Both the position numbers and the translations under genes were made by a program. Below, piece by piece: positions 43,421 to 54,500 of a DNA stretch of 64,000 nucleotides (positions are counted from its first letter, which is position 1; every line of letters starts with the position of its first letter). The DNA is from Siphonodentalium dalli. Taxonomy: Eukaryota > Mollusca > Scaphopoda > Gadilida > Siphonodentaliidae. The notes beneath the pieces are model-generated. The model was not told where the DNA came from. It worked only from the letters and a program-made list of their open reading frames with translations, and did no database searches. The stretch is from NCBI GenBank assembly GCA_032622095.1, contig CP136067.1, positions 181,014,556 to 181,078,555 of the forward strand. The letters run 5' to 3'.

Positions 43421-45812
43421 TAGTGTGACACATTTAATATAGACCAAAACAATAAACACCTTTCAACCCAAAGATAGTTACATTTTAATTGAAAAAAAGG
43501 TCCAAACATGAAAAGTTAATTTTTGCCGATATTTAAGTCAAGTTTTTGAGAGAAAAGTCCAATATTTTTGGTGATGTCAGTGGTGACAATAGTAACAATA
43601 AACCATGGTACATCAGACATGTTAGTATTCAATGTATAGAAGGCAGAATAGCTAATTTTGTACATCATCCACAACTTTTAATCGATTGCAGGACACGCTG
43701 GGGCAATATTTACCATTTTCCATATTTTGGCAGCTATTTTGAGCCAAAGTAATAATTTTGGTTCCAGTGAGTTGGAATATTCATAGGTATAATCATATGC
43801 ATCAATTACATTACAAAGTTCTGTTCATTTCTTGTTAAAATATGCCTATAATCCCAATTGTGATTTTTTTGTGAAATTTTATACCGCGTTCTGTAAATTC
43901 AAATTTTGAGGGAACGGAAGGGGCTAGGACCCCCAAAAAGTGCATATTTATTGCCCCTATGATCAGTTATTATACACAATACAAAATAAAGTCGCATTAC
44001 TGAACCAGTTCCAAACAGCATGAATCGATCTAGAAGATATTTGTATAAAAAGTCATATTTTCAACTTCCGGCGGCCATTTTGGTGGCCATCTTGGATGGT
44101 GAGTTTCAATTTTGCCCCAAAAAAGATACATTATGTCATAGCTTCACGAAAATATATACATTTGTATACATTTTACAAGATTTTCACCGCTATAATTTGC
44201 ATAAAACAGACTTAGGATCTGGTCTGAAAAACGGCGGCCATGATGGACGCCATTTTGTCTGGAGTCTATAGGGTCACTTTTTTTTTCTTGTTAACATTGC
44301 TTAAAAGTTGAAGGACATAATAAGGAACAAAATGAGTGGGGAGAAGTTAAGTCCCATGGGGTGCAAGGGTACCCATATTAGCTCCCGGACTACTAGTAGT
44401 ACTATGACGTCGTCGGAAAATTCTTTCATTTTCGGTCGTCGGGTAGGTCAATAAAAACACGTTTTTCGCCAATTAAGCTACAAATTCACCACTGCTATCA
44501 TGGATTTTCGTAATCTACATATATTTTACTACAAAATTAGACCGGATAGCACTTGTCCGTCAAAATGAGCAACATTTGTTATTTCTTGGGGTCGATCTCC
44601 TGGACTACATGTTGTGTTGATCAAAATCTTTAATAATATATCATCAAAGAACATAAAAGAACATAATCACTATTAACAATTTCGGGACAACCCGCCCTCA
44701 TTTATCGGGACAACCCGCCCCAAAACAGCATAGGGGCGGGTTGTCTCGGGGGCGGGTAGTCCCGTTCCCGTGTATATCACAGGTTCGTTAAATGTCACAG
44801 CAAGAAGATTTATAAGTAAACAAACCCTTGCTTTCGAGATAATTTCAGAAAATGCATGCAAACAATACATTAAAGGCACGTGCGGCCTTTGTTGTCGAAA
44901 ATATTCATATTTTTTCCAATCACCGTAAACAGAAAAACATTAAAACTAATACAGTTTCGTTCATATATACCATGACCATCGCGTAAATTATGTCTTACCT
45001 AAACAAGAGTCTGATTGTGTTACAGAAAACAACAGCATGCTACTGGCTGATCACACATAAATAGCATAAACGCTCTTTAATAATTCCATATAAGGAATTC
45101 GCCGATAAAGAACGCTCTTTATGTTTACCATCATAATATAAACAAACACCAGGAAAGTAACTTTTTATGTTTTTGTTTACATAACAATGGCCAAACATAT
45201 GCCAATACCATACAGTTTATGCGATATTTCTTATTTGTATACGGACAAAGTCTGTCTACATTTTGATGTTCTTTCTGTTTGTGGCGGTTTTTGACGGGTG
45301 GAAATATTTTCACAGAATACCCACCGCCAAGGCCAACCGTATCTTTAAATGATCTTATCATCACACTTTACCTTTTTCTATCAAGGTAAATGATATATCA
45401 TATTGAAGAATATTAATCGCGGAAATGTCTTATTATAAAATCACATTCATGGGTTCACATCAACTCCCAGGCTCCATCTGTACATGTAGTACATCTTTTG
45501 AATGAACGCCAACCGATATCCCAAGTTGTTATGGACAGAGAAGACTTGATCTACATCCCCTTCAAATATATTTCCAAGACGCCAGGTAGATTTAATTTGC
45601 ACCACAAAGGACATTGGGTTGGAAGCCTACACTCATGTGGCTGGTGGTGTCCCAATTGATGGCAATTTCAGTCAACATTCTTGCACCGAGACATGTATAT
45701 AATATGTATATAATATGTGTATATATCTTCATATCCTTTTGTAAATATCATTCTGTATTTCTCAATATTCATTTGCAATCATGAGAATAAAGCATCAATC
45801 AAAAACCGAACA
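43421..45812. other. Intergenic sequence
   Basis: No gene recognised. A GC-rich hairpin of gggacaacccgcccc-type repeats lies at 44685-44764. The stretch 45460-45812, ending gagaataaagcatcaatc, looks like a plus-strand 3' UTR or its remnant, but no coding exon is evident beside it. Confidence 0.4.
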
Positions 45813-46301
45813 TCTCATATATATTTTGAAGACCTCTGTGTGTTTGTTTGTCTGTCGGGTGGAGCTATCGACTTGAAATTTGCTATGTGAATGTATCTTG
45901 CCCCGGATACGAATTTTATCGGGTCGCCGAGCCCGTGCGACACCAGCTTCGCGCATGCGCAGACGAGATCTCGGAAACGGGTGGAGCTATCGACTTGAAA
46001 TTTGCTATGTGAATGTATCTTGCCCCGGATACGAATTTTATCGGGTCGCCGAGCCCGTGCGACGCCAGCTTCGCGCATGCGCAGACGAGATCTCGGAAAC
46101 GGGTGGAGCTATCGACTTGAAATTTGGTATGTGAATGTATCTTGCCCCGGATACGAATTTTATCGGGTCGCCGAGCCCGTGCGACGCCAGCTTCGCGCAT
46201 GCGCAGACCAGATATCGGAAACGGGTAGAGCTATCGACTTGAAATTTGGTTTTTGAATAGCCCGGATGAATAGCCCGGACAACGTCGGGCTCATCGGCTA
46301 G
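45813..46301 (+). mobile_element. Helitron-like element 1 of tandem trio
   Basis: Begins TCTCATATATATTTTGAAG, ends CATCGGCTAG preceded by the hairpin agcccggacaacgtcgggct, matching the 5' TC and 3' hairpin plus CTRR rule of Helitrons. It contains three 122-bp units (gtggagctatcgacttgaaa). Confidence 0.6.
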
Positions 46302-46323
46302 TCTCATATATATTTTGAAGACC

Positions 46324-46357
<34 letters not shown>

Positions 46358-46807
46358 CTTAATACAAATCTACGATTCTCGACCGATCGGGACGAAACTT
46401 GGTACGTGTGTGTAGTTTGACCAGGCGGTGGTCGTTGTCGTATTGGCGAGCCCGTGCGACGCCCGTGCAGCGCATGCGCGGACGAGATCTCGGAAACGGG
46501 TGGAGCTATCGACTTGAAATATGGTATGTGAATGTATCTTGCCCCGAGTACGAATTTTATCGGGTCGCCGAGCCCGTGCGACGCCAGCTTCGCGCATGCG
46601 CAGACGAGATCTCGGAAACGGGTGGAGCTATCGACTTGAAATTTGCTATGTGAATGTATCTTTCCCCGGATACGAATTTTATCGGGTCGCCGAGCCCGTG
46701 CGACGCCAGCTTCGCGCATGCGCAGACCAGATCTCGGAAACGGGTGGAGCTATCGACTTGAAATTTGGTATTTGAATAGCCCGGACAACGTCGGGCTCAT
46801 CGGCTAG
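46302..46807 (+). mobile_element. Helitron-like element 2 of tandem trio
   Basis: Starts at the base after the CTAG of its neighbour and has the same termini. It carries a gtctgtctgtctgtc run, a gaccgatcgggacgaaactt block and two 122-bp units. Confidence 0.6.
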
Positions 46808-47342
46808 TCTCATATATATTTTGAAGACCTCTGTCTGTATGTTTGTCTGTCTGTCTGTCTGTCATTAATACAAATCTACGATTCTTGACCGATCGGGACG
46901 AAACTTGGTACGTGAGTGTAGTTTGACCAGGCGGTCGTCGTTGTCGTATTTGCGAGCCCGTGCGGCGCCCGCTTCGCGCATGCGCAGACGAGATCTCGGA
47001 AACGGGTGGAGCTATCGACTTGAAATTTGCTATGTGAATGTATCTTGCCCCGGATGCGAATTTTATCGGGTCGCCGAGCCCGTGCGACACCAGCTTCGCG
47101 CATGCGCAGACGAGATCTCGGAAACGGGTGGAGCTATCGACTTGAAATTTGGTATGTGAATGTATCTTGCCCCGGATACAAATTTTATCGGGTCGCCGAG
47201 CCCGTGCGACGCCAGCTTCGCGCATGCGCAGACCAGATATCGGAAACGGGTAGAGCGATCGACTTGAAATTTGGTTTTTGAATAGCCCGGATTAATAGCC
47301 CGGATTTTGAATAGCCCGGACAACGTCGGGCTCATCGGCTAG
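46808..47342 (+). mobile_element. Helitron-like element 3 of tandem trio
   Basis: Abuts element 2 exactly; ends with the agcccgg hairpin and CTAG at 47339-47342, 186 bp from the C11orf54 stop codon. Confidence 0.6.
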
Positions 47343-47527
47343 TTAAGTATATATAATGGTTGACAAATTTCAACTGAATTTCCAGGTATGAAACACCTTT
47401 GTTGCCTGCATCGTCCATGCATGCTGAGCGAGAGCTGGTTACTAAATCGCTTGTCCCATAGTTTATGGAAAATATGTACAGAATTATTATCTACACGCCG
47501 CACTCAGAATGTACTTGTAACTTTAAA

Positions 47528-47692
47528 TCACATGCTTATGCTATTTGGAGGTTGGTCGACTCTATAAAGGCACTCGGCGACCGTAAAATATCCTTGATAT
47601 GCAATCTCGTTCGGGGTTGTGTCATAGTGGTAATGTCCCCCTTCACCATTCTCGTTGTAGCCGTGGAAGTGTTCAACTCGCAGGTCAAATCC
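47528..47692 (-). CDS. C11orf54: C11orf54 last exon with stop
   Basis: 54 codons and TGA. It begins [20 protein letters not shown], continues [16 protein letters not shown] and ends [10 protein letters not shown]. It holds the zinc-binding histidines of the family. Acceptor tttttcag. I saw no clear AATAAA in the 190 bp downstream before the Helitron-like repeats. Confidence 0.97.
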   Translation of the reverse strand, partial: GFDLRVEHFHGYNENGEGGHYHYDTTPNEIAYQGYFTVAECLYRVDQPPNSISM

Positions 47693-47987
47693 CTGAAAAA
47701 GAGGAATATCTTTATATTTATTGAAACACTTTAAGTGCGCTGTTGACTTCAACACAAAGTTTTAAGGACCGTTAATTGGAGTAGAGGGATATTTTGTTCT
47801 TCAAATGATGACATTGGCAAGTTCATGTGATTATTTTCACAAATGGATACCAGTCCCCCATAGAAACCACCGACTCAGATAAGCTTCTCGCAAACTTGCC
47901 CACGAAGGTGCACTTATAATACCGGGTAACCCCCACCCCTTTGGTAGGATAACAAATCCGCGCTTATCGGAAATAGAACCATCTTGA

Positions 47988-48034
<47 letters not shown>

Positions 48035-48515
48035 AAGACCTCTGTCTGTATGTATGTTTGTTTGTTTGTTTGTTTGTCTGTCTGTCTGTCTGTCATTAAT
48101 ACAAATCTACGATTCTCGACCGATCGGGACGAAACTTGGTACGTGTGTGTAGTTTGACCAGGCGGTGAACGTTGTCGTATTGGCGAGCCCGTGCGGCGCC
48201 CGCTTCGCGCATGCGCAGACGAGATCTCGGCAACGGGTGGAGCTATCGACTTGAAATTTGGTATGTGAATGTGTCTTGCCCCGGATACGAATTTTATCGG
48301 GTCGCCGAGCCCGTGCGACGCCAGCTTCGCACATGCGCAGACGAGATCTCGGAAACGGGTGGAGCTATCGACTTGAAATTTGGTTTTTGAATGCGACGCC
48401 AGCTTCGCGCATGCTCAGACCAGATCTCGGAAACGGGTAGAGCTATCGACTTGAAATTTGGTTTTTGAATAGCCCGGATGAATAGCCCGGACAACGTCGG
48501 GCTCATCGGCTAGTA

Positions 48516-48546
<31 letters not shown>

Positions 48547-51500
48547 TTTATGCTACCAATGAACAGCTGCCTCATAAAGTATAGCGATGATATTTACCGT
48601 CAGTTTGATATACATATATTTATATACTAACCGGATCATGAGAGACTATTTCACCCAGGCATACAAGAGGAGCACTCATTTCGTAGAACTTTAACCAAGA
48701 GTCAACCTTCTCCTGTGTGTCCAATGGAACTTCCGAGAAATCGGGCTGTAAACATGCAAGATCACAACGTGTTACGTTTGGGTCCATATTAAGTACCCGA
48801 ATATTTATTGAATTTTTTCTCCACGGGCATCTCACTAAATCATCAATTCTCCCCAGTATATAACACACATGCAATGATAGTATCGGGGAGCCTCTACCAG
48901 TCGTCTGATGCATGGAATCGTGGGGGAAAAGTTTCAACAGAACCACAAATTAAAAATTTAGTCGATTAAACCTTGGTTTCTAATAATATAAAAAATGTGG
49001 CCCTCACTATATATGTATGTAAGCTTAACTAGAATTAACTGTTTAATTGATTTTATGTTTTATGAAAAATTCTGAGAGCTTGGTCATTCCTTCCCGAAAT
49101 CAATTTGTTATTTATTACATATCATTGGTCCGATACCAAAACAGGTCCCCGGGTCCAACAAATCATACATCGAAATTACAAAAGAAATTAATGTTATCTT
49201 ATATATGCTTGGTCCAATTCCGATATGGCTATCAGTTTCCAGTAATTCAACATGAGGTTAATAACCGTAAATAAGACTCACCATGATATGAAATTTCGCC
49301 TTCCCACTCTTAATGACGAATGCTCCTCCAAGCCCCACGGGTTTTGTGCCATAGTTTGCGTTCAAGGTTTTCCGCATTGAGGACATGAAATTTTCTTCGC
49401 CCGTCCGTTGCGCGGCTTTGACGTGAATCACCTGAAATGTTTTCGACGAGGATAAAAATCGATATTTTAATGGCGACTACAACAGGATTATCATATGTTT
49501 AACTAATATACTGTTCATTTCATTCCAGATAACTGTGGTCATTGTTTGAGACTGATATTCATGATCTAGCAACAATACAGTTTAATGAACAAATAGACAT
49601 CGTTCTTATTTATGACCACAGAATCGTTTCTACAACTCCGATAAAACCGACTCGCCAACAACTACGCTACCATGCCTGCAGTACAGTGTCCAATCGCCGG
49701 CTGCGCATACGTAACAGAGGACCTTGATGCTGTAATAGTAGCTGCTCTAATCACAGCCCACAGTACAACGCATGTGCCAGTACCCACTTCCATCGCTAAA
49801 GTGGAGAAAGTGAAAAGGCCTACAATATCTGCAGCAGGTACCAGCGAAGAATGGACATACTTCACGGCACGCTGGACAGAATATGTCGAAGCCACCAAAA
49901 TTACCGGTCAGGACAAAGTTGTGCAGTTGTTAGAATGTTGCGACGACCCACTCAGAAAGGACCTAACAAGATCAGCTGGCGGCAGCCTGACAAATAAAAC
50001 TGAAAATGAAGTCCTCGCCGCCATCAAAAGACTAGCTGTCCGAGAAGAAAACACCATGGTTGCTCGTGTGACGCTGCATAACATGCGACAAGACCGAGAC
50101 GAAGCAATTCGTAGTTTCGGTGCACGACTTCGCGGACAAGCCAGTGTGTGCAAATTCCTAATGGACTGCCCAGGATGTGCACATGAAGTCAACTACACGG
50201 AAGAAATACTCCGTGATGTTCTTTCGCGTGGACTCGCTGACCCGGATATCCAACTCGACCTTCTCGGTGACAAAAACCAAGATATGACTCTGGAGGAGGT
50301 CTTTCAGTTTGTTGAAGCCAAAGAAGCAGGTAAACGCTCAGCTTCTCGCCTCCTGGATTCCCATGCAGAAGCCGCTCGTAGCTCGTGGCTCGTACAAACA
50401 CAACAAACAGTCTGACATGAAGGACAAAAGTGACACATGTTCATACTGTGGAAAACGAGGACACGGCAAAAACTCTCCGGCCCGCGTTCGTAAAACACAG
50501 TGTGCAGCATATGGTCATCAATGTCAACTCTGCAATCGGGATCACCACATGGAATGTGTCTGCCGCAGCAGAGACAAGCCGAAAGTGCAAAAACCCGCTG
50601 CTTCCAGCATGGTTGAATGTGATGGTGCAGTCTTCGATACGTTATGTTCCGCGAGTAATTCTCAGGATCGGGATCACCAGCTGGACCACCCGAAAGTGCA
50701 AAAACCCGCTGCTTCTAGCAAGGTTGAATGTGATGGTGCAGTGTTCAATACGTCATGTTCCGCGAGTGATTCTCAGGACAGAAAAAACGACAAGACCATC
50801 GCCATTGAACATCACGTTTACGACACACTTTCGGACGCTTGGTTCAGGAAAAGGTCGAAGCCTCAGCCATTCGTTGAACTCAAAGCAAAAGTCCTACCAT
50901 CAAACTACGTGGCACTTGGATTCACAACTACCTTCCGACCCAAGACAGCTCTTTTGTCGGCAATGGCAGACACAGGATGCCAGAGTTGCCTAGCTGGCAT
51001 TAGAGTCATTCATCGCCTTGGGCTGCGACAATCCGACCTAATTCCTGTCACTATGAAGATGCACGCAGCCAACAGTAAAAATATCAGGATCATCGGTGCC
51101 ACCGTACTTCGACTGTCGGGTGTTAATGGACAAGGACAATCTGTCGAAACTAGACAAATGACTTATGTGACGGAGTCTTCTGACAAACTATTTCTCAGCA
51201 GGGAGGCATGCATCGACCTTGGTATCATTTATACCACCTTTCCCATGGTAGGCGAAACACACAACCTGTCAACTACTGCCAACGCCGTGAATAATCATGC
51301 AAATGGGTACACCGACGTTATGAACAAGAACGGGACATCAGCGTCATGTGACTGCCCACGACGTCAGCTACCACCACCGCCACCAACCAAACTCCCGTTT
51401 CCTGCAACTGAAGAAAACAGGCAGAAGTTGCACAACTACCTCCTGAATCACTACAAATCTAGCACGTTCAACATCTGTGAACACCAGCCTCTGCCTCGGA

Positions 51501-54500
51501 TGGATGGACCACCTATGCGGTTAATGGTCAACTCGAATGCAACACCGGTTGCTTACCACACGCCTATTCCTGTCCCACTTCACTGGCGAGATCAAGTCAA
51601 ATCAGGACTTGACCAGGATGTAAGGCTAGGAGTACTGGAACCAGTCCATGTGGGCGAACCGGTCACATGGTGCCACAGAATGGTCATTTGTGCTAAGAAG
51701 AATGGGATGCCACGCCGCACTGTGGACTTTCAACCACTTAATGCCCATGCTACACGAGAAACGCACCACACACCATCACCATTCCACCAAGCGAGATCGA
51801 TCCCACGTGGTAAAAAGAAGACAGTATTCGACGCCTGGAACGGATACCACAGTATTCCAATCCATGAACCAGACCGTCACCTGACTACTTTCATTACACC
51901 ATGGGGAAGGTACCGCTACAAGACTGCACCTCAAGGCTATATCGCTTCCGGTGACGGCTACACCAGACGTTATGATGAGATAGTGTCAGACTTTCCAAAC
52001 AAAACAAAGTGCATCGACGATGTGTTGCTCTGGTCTGATTCAATCGAAGAGAGCTTCTTCCAAGCAGCAGAATGGCTTGACATGTGTGGTAGACACGGCA
52101 TCATCCTAAATCTTGAAAAATTTGAGTTTGGGCGAGATGTTGTGGAATTTGCAGGCTTTGAGATAACATCTGACAATGTTCGACCCTCCATGAAGTATCT
52201 GCGTTCGATCCTGGACTTCCCGGCACCCAAAAACATCACAGACATCCGCTCGTGGTTCGGCCTAGTCAACCGGGTATCATATGCATTCAGCATGACTCAG
52301 AAGATGTTACCATTCCGTCAATTTCTGAAACCAGGAACGCCATTCAGATGGGACGAAGGCATCGACAACTTATTCGAGGAATCGAAAACGATGATCGTCC
52401 GCGAAATAGAACATGGTGTCAAGATCTTAGACAAGAACAGACCAACATGCCTGGCTACAGATTGGTCGAAGGATGGCGTTGGCTTCTGGATGCTTCAGAA
52501 GCACTGTAATTGTCCGAACTCAGAGCCCTTTTGCTGCCCTACTGGGTGGAAAATCACGCTTATCGGCAGTCGGTTCACACACGCAGCTGAATCAAGATAC
52601 GCACCAGTCGAGGGTGAAGCCCTAGCAGTCGTCGATGCACTCGACAAAGCCAGATACTTCGTACTAGGGTGCAAGGATCTTATCGTTGCGGTGGACCACA
52701 AACCCCTGCTTAAAATATTCGGTGATCGATCCTTAGAAGACATCTCCAACACACGGCTTCGAAACCTAAAAGAGAAGACTCTCCGATATCGATTTCGAAT
52801 GGTTCACATTCAAGGAATTAAACACCATGCCGCTGATGCATTGTCTCGACATCCCACTGGCGACCCCACTAAATTGCGACTGCCAGATGACACTGACGAC
52901 ACCGATGCAGTTAATGTTGTGCTGCCTTCATCTTTCCTCGCTGGAATCCGCTCGCCAACCAGAAATGTCAACAACCTAGAGGAATGTATCGTGTCAGCCG
53001 CTGTGTCAGATATTGACTCGCTTGCGATCAAATCGGTGACTTGGGACAGGATACGTACCGCGACAGCCAGTGACAACGAAATGCACAAACTGATTGGACT
53101 GATCGAAGCTGGCATCCCAGACTCTAGGCCTGAATTTCCTGCTCCATTGCGTGATTACTTCCAGTTTCGTGAAGACCTCTACACTGTTGATGGGGTACTA
53201 CTCTACAAGGATCGTGTAATTATACCACCGTCCCTTAGACAGGAAGTTCTAGCTGCACTACATGCCGCACACCAAGGGGTAACGTCAATGACTTCTAGAG
53301 CTGAATCTTCAGTATTCTGGCCAGGTATCACTCCAGCAATATCAGCTGTCAGAGCCACATGTAATCACTGCAATCGAATGAGCCCATCACAACCAATGGC
53401 ACCACCAACACCGCTGACATCACCAGACTACCCATTTCAATGTGTCTGCGCAGATTTCTTCCACTACAAGGGGTGTAATTATCTGGTTGTGGTCGATCGA
53501 TATTCCAACTGGCCAATTGTGGAAATGTCGACTTCTGGTGCATCTGGTCTCATTACTTGTTTGCGGCGCGTATTCGTAACTTTCGGAATTCCAGATGAAT
53601 TGTCATCCGATGGCGGACCAGAGTTCACTTCAGCAACAACAAGGCAGTTCATGAAAGACTGGGGCGTACACCATAGGCTCTCCTCTGTCGCGTATCCGCA
53701 CAGCAATTGTCGCGCAGAAGTAGGAGTAAAAACCATGAAACGCTTAATTACTGACAATACTACCGTAAATGGTGACCTCACGACCGACTCATTCCAACGC
53801 GCTCCAACGATGAAACTGATGGATCAGCCTTTTACTCGGTGTGTCAGGGGCTATACTTATACACAAAGTTAACTTCCAAAGTGTGTGCGGATAGGGCGGC
53901 GTATATATATATATACGACCGATTTTCGATTTTCAAAGTATATTGGCAGAATGTAAAATGTATGCACATCCGATCGACATACACTCTTATCACAAATGTG
54001 TATAAATTCTACACAATATGTGTTACATTAATTTTGATCTTAAACAAAATTATTTAGAAATGACACTTGACGTATATGTGTCGGTGGAATTTCCTCAAGA
54101 TTGAATACGAGTGAATATGTGAGTGTATCAGATATAATTATTAGATGAAACGTGTTCTATTGGAGACACAAAACTCGTAAAGGCTACCACAGAACAAAAA
54201 AAATGGCAGCAGCTTTAAAATGTATTATACACTGTTTTGTGTCAAAACTGAACAGCAAATAATTGTGTAGCAAAACGTTTTAAAGCTGCTGCCAGATTTT
54301 TAATATGGATCTACTAACTATGGTATACTCAGATATTCACTCATATATTCATGCAATGTTGAGAAAATTCCACTGACACATATATGACATGTGTCATTTA
54401 TACACAGTTTTGTTTTAAATCAAATAGTATATAATTTAACACATTTGAATATGGTTACATAGCTATGGATACTTTAATTTCGAATTTAATTAATAAAGTA

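Larger units (their letters stand above)
49540..53872 (+). mobile_element. Gypsy-type retrotransposon body, antisense in C11orf54 intron
   Basis: A gag and a pol reading frame with the order protease, reverse transcriptase, RNase H, integrase, which is diagnostic of the Ty3/gypsy class. I could not see long terminal repeats: sequences near 49440-49670 and after 53872 do not match by eye. The 3' end breaks off inside integrase and is followed by an unrelated inverted repeat. It lies antisense to C11orf54. Confidence 0.85.

Noticed and set aside
45460-45812. Plus-strand gene end with AATAAA
   Set aside because: A polyadenylation-like end is visible but no coding exon or splice site could be tied to it, so only noted under the intergenic entry.
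45815-48506. Overlapping open frames of 60-142 codons on both strands with repeated [13 protein letters not shown] or [13 protein letters not shown] text
   Set aside because: They are translations of the 122-bp repeat inside Helitron-like elements, open on both strands at once.
49662-53781. Minus-strand frames opposite gag and pol
   Set aside because: Shadows of the retrotransposon coding strand without recognisable domains.
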